Source: a virus. Taken from it: a DNA stretch of 22,933 nt. The notes beneath the pieces are model-generated. The model was given only the letters and a program-made list of their open reading frames with translations. It did not search any database and was not told where the DNA came from. This document shows, piece after piece, positions 1-7,810 of the stretch. Every line of letters starts with the position of its first letter. Within the stretch, counting starts at the first letter, position 1. The stretch lies in the IMG/VR virus record IMGVR_UViG_3300009440_000036, positions 1-22,933 of that record. One strand, given 5' to 3'. The translations under genes and the position numbers were made by a program.

Positions 1-93
1 GCTAAGGTGTCCTAAGTTTTTTGGTGTTTTTTTATTTTTAATTTTAAAATCACCTTCTTGTTTGACCTCTTCGGTCTTTGTGTTTTCTGACAT
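1..93 (-). CDS. Unidentified phage protein, 5' part only (runs off left edge)
   Basis: The ATG lies at 91-93 and 31 codons stay open to the window edge. The N-terminus starts MSENTKTEEVKQEGDFKIK and continues lysine-rich (KNKKTPKNL). It is the next gene after the portal in the late cluster, with a 28-bp gap of pure A/T repeats that serves as its leader. In this kind of phage the genes after the portal usually encode head proteins, so a capsid-associated or scaffold-type role is possible. That is inference from position only; the visible part shows no domain. The start is chosen because it is the only ATG in the frame and follows the A/T-rich leader style of its neighbours. Confidence 0.7.
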   Translation of the reverse strand, partial: MSENTKTEEVKQEGDFKIKNKKTPKNLGHLS

Positions 94-121
94 AATATAA
101 TATAATTAAATAATTAAATAA

Positions 122-2533
122 TTAAACTTTAGGCATTAACTCTTCTATGTTAAATCCTAGGTTGTTTTCTCCTGTATTTTCAAAATCAACAGGATTAGAG
201 TCATTTTGTCTCTGTTGTATCAATTTACTCTGTTGAGTACCTTGCATTTTTAATCTTTTATCTTTACGATCTTCAATATCTTTTTCCTTAGAACCTTCAG
301 CCCCTGTTTTTATTTGAGCTAGTTGAAATTGATAACCGTACTCTTGCTGCATTAACTTAGCTTTTATCTGCATTTCAGTTTCCATTCTACTTATCTCAAA
401 TTGAGACTTAGCTTGTTCTATGCTAACCTTTTGTTGGGTCAACGCTGCTTGTTTTTGAGTTTCTGCTAATGCAGTTTGCTCTGCTGTTTTAGCCGCAGCT
501 TCACCTTGAGCAGCTATCATTCTTTCTTGATTTGCTCTTTCTCTAGCTAATTTCTTTTTACGTTTTTGTTTTAGTAATTGATTTGCTAGCTTTAAATTTT
601 TTATTTGACGAATATCAATTGCGTCTTCTAAATCAATACCTCCAGACTGTAAAGCTACTTGTATGTTTTGTTCTAACTGTGCTTTTTCTTCATCGTCAGG
701 TTCTAACTCTAGGAATATACCGAAATCATGTAGGTTTAAATTAGATACTTCTCTTAATGTTTCTACATTATAAATAGATATACCTTCTACTAAAGCGTTA
801 GCTGTTAAAGGATAACTCAAAGCATCTGCTAGTTTTAACGATATATTTTCACATATTTTTAAAGCAATATATAAACTACCTTGATTTATATGTTTTGTAG
901 CTATGTTGGATTGATTAGCCGCCATTTTTGCAAGACCTACTAGAGCGTCTTTATCTGGCAAACTACCATCTCTAGCTTCGTTAAGGCCCGTTACATCACG
1001 TATCATTTGTAAGTAATATTGGTACGTTTGTATTAGTGCTGCTAGTTTTTGACCACCTGCAGATGACTGTAATTCTTGAATAGGTACTTTACCTCTATTA
1101 GGATCACCATCTTGTGTGAGTGATCTACCAACAATAGAACCAGTTTGAAAATACATATTTAATGCTTCTGCTGGATTGTAGTTTGTACCATTACCTAGAT
1201 CAACCTCTGCTAAACCGTCCATGTCTAAGAATACACCGTCTGGCACCATCCTAGCTAATACTTGTTGCATTTTTAAATGCGTTAACTGTATCATGTCTGC
1301 AAAACCTGTGCATCTACTTACAATAGATTCTATTCTACCTTTGTACATTCTTGGTGCAACTATAGAATAATTCATTTCTACTTTAGTAGTATCAGCAGCT
1401 GGTCTTGTCATGTTTTCTGCTAGCTCCCACTTAAGCATTGTATTTGTTCCTAATACTTTAGCTCCAGTGTATAACACCTCTATACTTCTACCGACTCTTT
1501 CAAATCCATCATTTGGTGGAGGATTAAATTCATCTGTTTTTTCTATTATTTTTTCTAACCCGTTTTCAGTTCTTTTTAATTTAAAAACTTGATTCATGTA
1601 AGTTTTATATTCAAAATACATTACTTGAACCGTGTTATTGTCATAGTTACCCCACCCAGTTATATATTGTCTATTACCAGGCATTTCTTGAATTCTTTGT
1701 AATTCTTCTTCTGGAATATTAGGAAACTGTTTTTTAAGCTCTGGTATAGTTATTGATTTAACTTCACCAACATAATATATGTCTTGAAAATTAGGATCTT
1801 CTGTGTAAGAGTATACTAAATAAGAAGGATCAACGTAGTCTAAAGTTATACCATTGGCAACATTAAAATTAGTTTTTGCACAAGCTATACCACATACAAC
1901 TAAATCTTCATTTAATCTTCTCTTAGTAAGTTCCCATTTATTTTTAGCTAAAGTTTGTGTTATAGCTTCTTCCTCAGCTATTTCAATAGCTTGCTTATAA
2001 CTTAACTGTAAGTGTAATTCTAATTCTTCTTTTGTTTCTGGTAAGTCTGTTGGAGGAATACTTGTTCTTTGTAGTTGAACTCCTAGTAAATTTTCAGCAG
2101 CTTGCATTTGTTCTTTAGCAAACATATCTTCTGCAACAGCAGTCGCATACATGGTTCTTTTTTTGACAGAAGCAGGATCTTGCGAATAAGCTTTTATATC
2201 GTATTCTTTACTAGATATACCGTTTACAACAATATCAACAAATTTAGATAATATAGGAACCGGCTTCCAGTCTAGATTTAAGTAGCTTAAGTCACCGTTT
2301 ATTGATAGTTCGTCTTTGTATTTTTGAACAGGTTGTTCACCTCTAGCGTATAATCTTAAATGATGAAAATTATTAAAACTAGTAAGATATCTATTACCAT
2401 TAGTTCGGCCTTGATTAAACCACTCTGTCTCAATAGCTTGCGCCACTTGTGAACCATATTCTAACGAAGCTTTTTCATAATCCGGTACTACCTGACTAGG
2501 AAAGGCGCTATTTGAGTTAGTGTACATTTTCAT
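122..2533 (-). CDS. Portal protein (803 aa, crAss-like size class)
   Basis: This is the likely portal, the dodecameric ring at the capsid vertex through which the terminase pumps DNA. It starts right after the terminase stop codon with no gap, the classic terminase-portal order. The N-terminal third has the conserved-looking blocks RTNGNRYLTSFNNFHHLRLY and ARGEQPVQKYKDELSINGDL, followed by an acidic/aromatic core. The last 150 residues or so are rich in Q, K, E and A and should form a long coiled coil before the tail ending EELMPKV. The length (803 aa) is much larger than typical 450-550 aa portals but usual for crAss-like and related Bacteroidetes phages. I chose the first ATG (MKMYTN); the ATG two codons later is equally possible. 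The identification rests on position and resemblance, not on a catalytic motif. Confidence 0.85.
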   Translation of the reverse strand: MKMYTNSNSAFPSQVVPDYEKASLEYGSQVAQAIETEWFNQGRTNGNRYLTSFNNFHHLRLYARGEQPVQKYKDELSINGDLSYLNLDWKPVPILSKFVDIVVNGISSKEYDIKAYSQDPASVKKRTMYATAVAEDMFAKEQMQAAENLLGVQLQRTSIPPTDLPETKEELELHLQLSYKQAIEIAEEEAITQTLAKNKWELTKRRLNEDLVVCGIACAKTNFNVANGITLDYVDPSYLVYSYTEDPNFQDIYYVGEVKSITIPELKKQFPNIPEEELQRIQEMPGNRQYITGWGNYDNNTVQVMYFEYKTYMNQVFKLKRTENGLEKIIEKTDEFNPPPNDGFERVGRSIEVLYTGAKVLGTNTMLKWELAENMTRPAADTTKVEMNYSIVAPRMYKGRIESIVSRCTGFADMIQLTHLKMQQVLARMVPDGVFLDMDGLAEVDLGNGTNYNPAEALNMYFQTGSIVGRSLTQDGDPNRGKVPIQELQSSAGGQKLAALIQTYQYYLQMIRDVTGLNEARDGSLPDKDALVGLAKMAANQSNIATKHINQGSLYIALKICENISLKLADALSYPLTANALVEGISIYNVETLREVSNLNLHDFGIFLELEPDDEEKAQLEQNIQVALQSGGIDLEDAIDIRQIKNLKLANQLLKQKRKKKLARERANQERMIAAQGEAAAKTAEQTALAETQKQAALTQQKVSIEQAKSQFEISRMETEMQIKAKLMQQEYGYQFQLAQIKTGAEGSKEKDIEDRKDKRLKMQGTQQSKLIQQRQNDSNPVDFENTGENNLGFNIEELMPKV

Positions 2534-4744
2534 TTATTCAATTATTTTTGACATTGTTCCTTTATTATTATATCTTTTAAAACCAAGATCATAAGTTTTC
2601 CTTGTAATTGTAGGTATTGGTCTATATTTATTTTTATTGCAGGCCATTATTGCTAGGCCAGAACTTATAGATGCATCATGTTTTGTTCTGTTATTTATAT
2701 TAAATTTAGACCAATCGTTTAATGTTCTTTGAAAGTAAATATCTCCATATGTTCCATTTTGTTTTAAACCTACAAAATCTTCTATATATGATTCTATAGC
2801 AGCCGCGTGAGCTTGTTTAATATCTTCTGATGAATTAGGTATTCCACCTATCTCTCTTTCTGTAATAGATAGTTTTAATTTATCCGGTCTATTCATTGCA
2901 AAACCTCTATAACCTCTTCTTTTAAAATGATACAGTAATCTAGGTTTATTATTTTCCGCTAATATAGGCATTCCATAAAAAATACAAGCCATTAAAACAT
3001 CTTCAAAAAACATTTCAGCGGTTTGAGGTCTTGCTATATATTCTAAAAAGAAATGATTTGCAGGAGCGTTCTCCATGCTAAACTTAGTTAGACCATGTAA
3101 AGATCCATTAGAACCTCTGCCATCCACTGTTCCTGATATGTCATAAGAGTCACATCCAAAAGCACCCATGTGTTCATTAGCTGGGTATTTTATACCTCTT
3201 TTAATTATAATCTTATTTTGTTGACTAACGTCTGGCACCCATGATAAATAAAATTTACCATTATTTTTAGGTGCAAAAAGAACTCGTGTATCTTTTATTC
3301 CGTTTTCCCAGTAAAAATCTCCTCTTGTTACTAGCTTTGTTTTACCAACATCACCATTGTAATCTATTTGCTCATAAATCTTAGTTAAATTAAATAACGA
3401 AGATTTAGCTTCGTCTCTGAAAGCATGTTCTTCAGTTCTTGGAAATTGTCTATAGAATTCATTTAAAGCGTCTTGATCTTGCTTTAAACCATCTACTTCA
3501 TTTTGCCAATATTCTATTACTCCTTGTTTTATTTTTACTCCGTGAGGGTCTTCAATCGGTTTCTTTGGTGTGTCGAATACAGGTACGCCATAAGAATCAA
3601 TGTATCCTTCGTAGTTCCATTCCATAGGTATGAACAAAGAATAGAGTCCGCTGCGAGTCTGTCCATTGGCGTTTCTTTCTGTAACATCTGAGTCATAGTA
3701 TAATTTCTTGAAGTTATCACCTCCTTTGTCTAAAGCATTAGATGTTGAACCCATCATACACTTTCCAATAATTCTACTACCTAATCTAAGGGTGGTTTTC
3801 GTAACGCGCCAGTTGTTGAGGATGTTGTTCGGCCTTTCCCATTTACCGGATTCATCGTGGACGAGGAGTTTGAGTTTCTCCCCATCGTAGGCATTGTCAC
3901 CCGTGTTCTTCCAATCGATAGTGGTATCGAGTCCCTCAAGATCGGCCGCGGTCTCGTTGGCGATGAGTTTCCTCCTGGTGAATTTGGACGCTGGTACTCT
4001 ATAGGCAAGTTCGGTCTTGGGACGGTCCATTCCGTCCTGTATCGGTTTAAAAAAGAACGGATAATTGACCGATATTGGGACGACCTTATCAGTGAACATT
4101 GTCTTTGCGTCGGCCCCAGATTTGGACAATATTCCGTACCGTGAATCGGAATTAATAGTTGCAAGATTAACCACCTCTCCTGATGCCATAAAAGAAAATC
4201 CCGATCTACGGTTTTTAAGATAGCACATTCCATAACACCTGATGTCGGCTTTACAAGCTTCCCAGAATATAAAGAATAATCTGTTTGCTTCCCTAAAGTC
4301 TGGTTTCCCAACATCAATTTTGGACCACTGCAAGTACATATAGTGAGTACCAGTAAGGTAAGTAGCCACACTCTTATTATAGAACCAAAAACCTTGCTCT
4401 CTTCTAGTAAATTCTTTATCAATGTAGTCATACCATTTTTCTTTAAAATCAACTGGGTACTCTTCCCAATCAAAAATTGTTTTGATTTTTTTGAAAGCAA
4501 CTGGTAATGTTTCTCTATTCCATTTGTTGTTTTTAAATTTAACAACATCCTTAGGAACTTCAGGTAATCCTATATATAAATTTTGTATTTTATATATTTC
4601 ACCTATTCTTCCTGTTTTAGATATAATAACTATATCATGTTCTTCATTGTAACCATACTCCCACTTATTATACCTATTCATTCTTTTTAGAACTTTAGGT
4701 TTCACGTGGTCTTCAACAACAGTAAAAAGATCTTGTGTATACAT
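2534..4744 (-). CDS. terL: Terminase large subunit (TerL), ATPase plus nuclease
   Basis: This is the DNA-packaging motor that cuts concatemers and drives DNA into the prohead. The ATPase domain shows a Walker A variant KNRRSGFS (residues 177-184), a Walker B block KLKLLVHDE (290-298) ending in the D-E pair, and a coupling motif CMMGSTSN (329-336). The C-terminal RNase H-like nuclease shows the usual acidic triad pattern: GCDSYD (D532), the ILAENN block (E597) and RTKHDA (D690). At 736 aa it is longer than most TerL proteins and fits the crAss-like/Bacteroidetes-phage class. Its ATG overlaps the stop of the preceding gene (TAATG), and its stop abuts the portal ATG. Codons for residues about 201-321 are far richer in G+C than the rest (see the island entry). 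Confidence 0.95.
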   Translation of the reverse strand: MYTQDLFTVVEDHVKPKVLKRMNRYNKWEYGYNEEHDIVIISKTGRIGEIYKIQNLYIGLPEVPKDVVKFKNNKWNRETLPVAFKKIKTIFDWEEYPVDFKEKWYDYIDKEFTRREQGFWFYNKSVATYLTGTHYMYLQWSKIDVGKPDFREANRLFFIFWEACKADIRCYGMCYLKNRRSGFSFMASGEVVNLATINSDSRYGILSKSGADAKTMFTDKVVPISVNYPFFFKPIQDGMDRPKTELAYRVPASKFTRRKLIANETAADLEGLDTTIDWKNTGDNAYDGEKLKLLVHDESGKWERPNNILNNWRVTKTTLRLGSRIIGKCMMGSTSNALDKGGDNFKKLYYDSDVTERNANGQTRSGLYSLFIPMEWNYEGYIDSYGVPVFDTPKKPIEDPHGVKIKQGVIEYWQNEVDGLKQDQDALNEFYRQFPRTEEHAFRDEAKSSLFNLTKIYEQIDYNGDVGKTKLVTRGDFYWENGIKDTRVLFAPKNNGKFYLSWVPDVSQQNKIIIKRGIKYPANEHMGAFGCDSYDISGTVDGRGSNGSLHGLTKFSMENAPANHFFLEYIARPQTAEMFFEDVLMACIFYGMPILAENNKPRLLYHFKRRGYRGFAMNRPDKLKLSITEREIGGIPNSSEDIKQAHAAAIESYIEDFVGLKQNGTYGDIYFQRTLNDWSKFNINNRTKHDASISSGLAIMACNKNKYRPIPTITRKTYDLGFKRYNNKGTMSKIIE
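3781..4144. other. High-G+C island inside terL (probable recombination patch)
   Basis: By hand count, 3781-4140 contains 178 G or C in 360 bases (49%). Flanking stretches of the same gene are about 28-30% (for example 3001-3060 and 4501-4560). Codons switch from A/T-ending to C/G-ending (GCC, GAC, ATC, CTC, GTC) while the terminase frame stays intact. The patch encodes residues about 201-321, from just after Walker A to just before the coupling motif, so it includes Walker B. A milder rise (43-45%) extends down to about 3541. Because of the composition, long spurious frames appear on both strands here. An intragenic exchange with a higher-G+C relative is the simplest reading. Confidence 0.8.
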
Positions 4745-5019
4745 TACTTAGATCTTCCTTCTGCAAAACCTTTAAAAGCTTTTTCTTCTTTAACTTCTTT
4801 TGGTTTTTCGTTTATAATATTTTCTTCTTCTTGTATTCTTTGTAATATTTCAAAGGCATCAAATATAGCTAATTTTTTAGTAGCTGCGGCATTCTTAAGT
4901 CTATCTGCTGAGATGTCAGGGCCAAAATCTATAATGGGCTCTTTAGCGACCTTTATTAGTTCTTCAACCGCTATTTGCCCAGCTTGGATTATACTCTTCT
5001 TGGTTTTCTTTATTTCCAT
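4744..5019 (-). CDS. Small protein next to TerL; possible terminase small subunit
   Basis: This 91-aa, mostly helical, charged protein lies directly upstream of TerL and shares a TAATG stop/start overlap with it, so the two are probably translationally coupled. The N-terminal half (KKSIIQAGQIAVEELIKVAK) looks like an amphipathic helix. A central AAATKKLAIFDAFEILQRIQ segment follows, then a lysine/glutamate-rich linker and a basic tail ending FAEGRSK. Small size, position and helical content fit a terminase small subunit, which binds the packaging site and regulates TerL. No helix-turn-helix can be pointed to, so the function is inference. Its first 56 bases overlap the end of the tandem GroES-like gene in another frame. 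Confidence 0.45.
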   Translation of the reverse strand: MEIKKTKKSIIQAGQIAVEELIKVAKEPIIDFGPDISADRLKNAAATKKLAIFDAFEILQRIQEEENIINEKPKEVKEEKAFKGFAEGRSK

Positions 5020-5569
5020 ATTTAATTACAATATCATTAGATTTCATACAATATAAACGCTCGTTTTCTACATTAAAATCATATTCCCCATAAGGAGTAT
5101 AACCAACACAGTCTCCCTCGTTTATTCCTAGCGCTTCTAAGGAACTATTACCTATTTTAAGTATACCAACAAGGTGCTGTTCTTTATTTGTTGTTAATTT
5201 GTCTTTAGATTTTAAAGGTTTAACAAAACATCTATTGTTTACAGCTTTCCATTCATTGTTATTTTTACACAAGTATATTTGATCAAGAGCGCAGAAAAAC
5301 AAATTATCTTTAAAATAAGATCTTGATTTTTTCTTTACACCTTGCATGCTATAAAAAGTTCTAAAAACATTATGGTGTATTAATACTAAATCGCCTTTTT
5401 TTATAATAGTTTCATAAGCAGCTGGAGTTTCAATAACCTCTGCTACATTATTTACAAATTTAAAACTTTCAATTTTAGTATTTAATACAAGCTCTTTGTT
5501 ACCTATTGTTTTTTTATTTTCGTAAGTATCTCCCAAAGGTTTTACTATGAAATCATACAAGCTTTTCAT
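4964..5569 (-). CDS. Tandem GroES-like (Cpn10-fold) phage protein
   Basis: This 201-aa protein appears to contain two Cpn10-like halves. The first (residues about 1-75) has FIVKPLGDTY, then AEVIETP, then IIKKGDLVLIHHNVFR. The second (about 110-190) has CFVKPLKSKDKL, then LVGILKIGN, then GINEGDCVGYTPYGEYDF and LYCMKSNDIVIKYG. The last block lines up well with the end of the phage's own GroES, which reads VKKEDIIFYDKHAGHKI and then YHVIKSTDVVVVL. It lies in the small-gene string before TerL, about 6 kb from groES, and starts in a TAATG overlap with the preceding gene. It could be a co-chaperonin variant or a structural protein that reuses the fold. The fold call is from pattern resemblance; the function is unknown. 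Confidence 0.6.
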   Translation of the reverse strand: MKSLYDFIVKPLGDTYENKKTIGNKELVLNTKIESFKFVNNVAEVIETPAAYETIIKKGDLVLIHHNVFRTFYSMQGVKKKSRSYFKDNLFFCALDQIYLCKNNNEWKAVNNRCFVKPLKSKDKLTTNKEQHLVGILKIGNSSLEALGINEGDCVGYTPYGEYDFNVENERLYCMKSNDIVIKYGNKENQEEYNPSWANSG

Positions 5570-5796
5570 TAATACTCTAGATCGTACTCAATGGATATAG
5601 CCATGTTAGAATTAAACTTCTTCCACGGCAATACCTCATTGTTTTTCTTTATGTGAATATTATAAGAATTATCTTTCTGGTCTTGAGTTATATAGGCAAT
5701 TTCATGACCACCATAGACACTTTGTCCAACAGAGTAGTGCATAGCATCGCTTTTATAATCAGCACCTATACTGATTTTTCTTATTACATTAGTCAT
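5569..5796 (-). CDS. Unidentified 75-aa phage protein
   Basis: I do not recognise a domain. It is a compact, soluble-looking protein, with SIGADYKSDAMHYSVGQSVY early, then alternating hydrophobic residues that suggest beta strands (EIAYITQDQ, SYNIHI), and an acidic-aromatic end IEYDLEY. It starts in a TAATG overlap with the coiled-coil gene before it and ends in a TAATG overlap with the tandem GroES-like gene, so all three are probably translated as a coupled unit. The overlap on both sides is the main support that the frame is real. A head- or packaging-related role is possible by position only. Confidence 0.75.
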   Translation of the reverse strand: MTNVIRKISIGADYKSDAMHYSVGQSVYGGHEIAYITQDQKDNSYNIHIKKNNEVLPWKKFNSNMAISIEYDLEY

Positions 5797-6068
5797 TAGT
5801 CCTCAGCCTTAACAACAGCTGTTTCACCGTCATCTTTTTCTATTTCAGTGTATTCGCCTGTTTGTATGTTTATATTAATAGAACCGTATTTCTCCTCAAG
5901 AGCTTGTTTATTCTCTTCTATTTTAGGAAGTAATAAATCTAACTGAGATAAAAGCGTGTGCTTTCTCACGTCGGATAACCCTAGTTGCTCTATTATTTTT
6001 TGATAATTAGCTTGTTGTTCTTGAACAACTTTTAACTCTTCTTCTGTAATTTTAAAGCTTTCTGCCAT
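5796..6068 (-). CDS. Small coiled-coil protein (90 aa)
   Basis: The first 60 residues or so are helical and heptad-like (EEELKVVQEQQANYQKIIEQ, then LLSQLDLLLPKIEENKQALE), so a dimeric or trimeric coiled coil is likely. A short beta-like stretch SININIQTGEYTEIE and an acidic tail ending VKAED follow. No catalytic motif is seen. It lies between the secreted protein and the 75-aa gene and shares a stop/start overlap with the latter. Small coiled-coil proteins in packaging/head clusters are often scaffold, chaperone or small-terminase-like; none of these can be chosen from the sequence. Leader TTAAATTAAATAAA just before the ATG, no Shine-Dalgarno. Confidence 0.75.
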   Translation of the reverse strand: MAESFKITEEELKVVQEQQANYQKIIEQLGLSDVRKHTLLSQLDLLLPKIEENKQALEEKYGSININIQTGEYTEIEKDDGETAVVKAED

Positions 6069-6073
6069 TTTAT

Positions 6074-6415
6074 TTAATTTAATTTAGTGAATTGTTGAAG
6101 CATACCATTCGCTTCTTTTGTTAATATATTATCTTCTAATCTGTACTCAGTAATAAATTTGACATTGTTAACGTTGTCTTCGTATTCTGTTTGGACTAAA
6201 CCGTTTTTTTCATACAAAAAACTTTCTTTAATATTGAATTGGTCACCTAATCTAAAGTTCCAAAATTTTAAAGATTTAATAATCTTGTCGTGATATACAA
6301 CTAAAACAGTTTCTTCGTTGTTGATATCTTGCCACACTCCAGCAAATTCTTTTCTATCTTGTGAATACATTAGAATAGAACAGAATAAACATAATGATAA
6401 TATTAGTTTTTTCAT
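6074..6415 (-). CDS. Secreted protein with Sec signal peptide next to holin
   Basis: The N-terminus MKKLILSLCLFCSILMYSQ is a textbook Sec signal peptide, with a positive start, a hydrophobic core and likely cleavage after YSQ. The style is typical of flavobacterial exported proteins. The mature part, about 94 aa, begins DRKEFAGVWQDI and is rich in beta-strand patterns (ETVLVVYHDK, VKFITEYRLE), suggesting a small beta-barrel or lipocalin-like fold. The GVWQ pattern recalls small secreted host proteins, but I cannot name a family. It follows the holin in the same transcript, so a role in lysis (periplasmic or outer-membrane step) is possible; host-surface modification is the alternative. It lacks a clear lipobox at the cleavage site. 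Confidence 0.8.
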   Translation of the reverse strand: MKKLILSLCLFCSILMYSQDRKEFAGVWQDINNEETVLVVYHDKIIKSLKFWNFRLGDQFNIKESFLYEKNGLVQTEYEDNVNNVKFITEYRLEDNILTKEANGMLQQFTKLN

Positions 6416-6451
6416 TTTATTAGATTTTATTTAATTTAATTAATACTCTTA

Positions 6452-6853
6452 CTATTTATTATTACTTATAGATTTGAATTTTTCCACGCCTCGTGATCCA
6501 AAATAAGCTATATAAACAGTTGTAAGTAACTGCTTTAATAATCCAATCCACTCTTGTTCTACAGTAAAAGATATTTCATGATGACTATCAACCCATATAA
6601 AAGCTATAGCCATAATAGATAAAAATATTAAAGCCATAGGTCGTGTGTTTTTAGAAAGCCATGAATCTGATTTCATATCGCTTTCCCAACGCCTCGTTAT
6701 TTGACTCTCTGCTTCTGCATTAGCTTTATCCATTATTTCTTGGATTTGCTTTTTAATTAGCAGCTTTTCCTCTTTTGTGGTTGTAAGCTTATCAATGACG
6801 TCACCAACTTCTTTGATGACGCCACCTGTAAGCCATTGAATTATTTTTTTCAA
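6452..6853 (-). CDS. Holin, 3-TM / GTA-type family
   Basis: This is a small inner-membrane protein of 133 aa that probably opens the membrane at lysis. It begins with an amphipathic region (IIQWLTGGVIKEVGDVIDKL) and a charged helix (about residues 28-60). The motif SDSWLSKNTRPMALIFL follows, then hydrophobic segments around residues 70-87 and 100-118, and the ending YFGSRGVEKFK. The order W-x-SDSWLSKNTRP, membrane segments, FG-RG-EK is the pattern of phage and gene-transfer-agent 3-TM holins. No endolysin gene is visible in the window; it may lie elsewhere. The gene precedes the signal-peptide protein by 36 bases, making a plausible lysis pair. Confidence 0.75.
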   Translation of the reverse strand: MKKIIQWLTGGVIKEVGDVIDKLTTTKEEKLLIKKQIQEIMDKANAEAESQITRRWESDMKSDSWLSKNTRPMALIFLSIMAIAFIWVDSHHEISFTVEQEWIGLLKQLLTTVYIAYFGSRGVEKFKSISNNK

Positions 6854-6859
6854 AATTTA

Positions 6860-7810
6860 TTATTCTTTCTTTTGCCCTTCTCTGTACATGGAAATCGCTT
6901 CATCTCTTCCAAAAAGACCGCTGTTAATTCTTGTTAGTGCAGCTGCTCGACCACCCGCTTTGCCAGCATAACTCTGTCCTTGTGGAGTATTTTGTCTAAA
7001 TCTAGGCAATCTATCTAACGCTTTATTAGCAGCAGTAATAGAATCATTAGTAGCTGTAATATTTGCCTCTTCTCTATCAAAATTAAATCGCTGGTTTCTA
7101 TTTTCTGCCTGAATATTACCCTGCAGCACCGTTTCAGCCATTGATTTTGGCGATGTAATGATTTCCTCATTATTTGTACTACTACCAGAATTAGTTGTAT
7201 TAGATGAACTACTAGACGATGTTGCGTTTGCAGTATTAGCTGCGGCTGCGGCTGCGTCTTTCTTTTTCAACTCTGCGACTCTAGCATTAGCGGCTGCTGT
7301 TTGTTCTGGTGTTGGTTTAAAATCAGACCCTAAATCTACTAAACCTGCTTGGTAATTTTTCAGATTATCTGTTGATTGCGTAGAGCTAGAACTTCCACCT
7401 CCAGTAGTGTTTGAACTAGAAGAAGAACTTCCACCACCACTAGTTGTTCTAGACTTTATCGTTTTTGTAGGATGAGTATGACCTTCTGGTCCACCATGTC
7501 CTGTATCTGCCGCTCCGTGTTTCATGTATTTAGAAGCTCCAAAGCTCATTATGTTAGCTACTTTAGCAGCTCCTTTTGCATAACCATTCATTCTTGCAGC
7601 TCCAAAAGATTGAGAGTAACCCATTTTTGCAGCACCGTGACCACCTTTTGAGTCGTGACCGTGAGAACCTTTAGACGTGTCATAATCATGAGCACCTTTA
7701 TATTTAGCAGCGCCTTCTTTTGCTTGGTTTTTTTCTAACTGCTTTCCTGCAGCTGATGAATCTTTAGCTGTTACGCTACCGCCATCTTGATTTGTTTTCA
7801 TTTTATCCAT
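6860..7810 (-). CDS. Low-complexity virion-type protein with GAAK/GAAR repeats
   Basis: This 316-aa protein is mostly disordered. Residues about 30-110 are rich in G, H, K and A and carry repeated GAA(K/R)/GAS(K) units: GAAKYKG, GAAKMGYSQSFGAARMN, KGAAKVANIMSFGASKYM, HGAAD. The middle is a serine/glycine/threonine tract and an alanine-rich stretch, and the C-terminal 100 residues are more ordered (NFDREEANITATNDSITAAN, then a basic tail). There is no enzyme motif. The same GAAK motif appears in three other small genes of this cluster, so a shared binding or processing role is likely. The start is the first ATG, which overlaps the end of the HExxH gene by 8 bases; the ATG three codons on is a possible alternative. 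Confidence 0.75.
   Translation of the reverse strand: MDKMKTNQDGGSVTAKDSSAAGKQLEKNQAKEGAAKYKGAHDYDTSKGSHGHDSKGGHGAAKMGYSQSFGAARMNGYAKGAAKVANIMSFGASKYMKHGAADTGHGGPEGHTHPTKTIKSRTTSGGGSSSSSSNTTGGGSSSSTQSTDNLKNYQAGLVDLGSDFKPTPEQTAAANARVAELKKKDAAAAAANTANATSSSSSSNTTNSGSSTNNEEIITSPKSMAETVLQGNIQAENRNQRFNFDREEANITATNDSITAANKALDRLPRFRQNTPQGQSYAGKAGGRAAALTRINSGLFGRDEAISMYREGQKKE

Noticed and set aside
3781-4548. A 255-aa open frame on the minus strand and a 95-aa frame at 3857-4144 on the plus strand
   Set aside because: Both lie inside terL; they arise from the high-G+C patch, which removes stop codons in other frames. TerL motifs are intact in its own frame.
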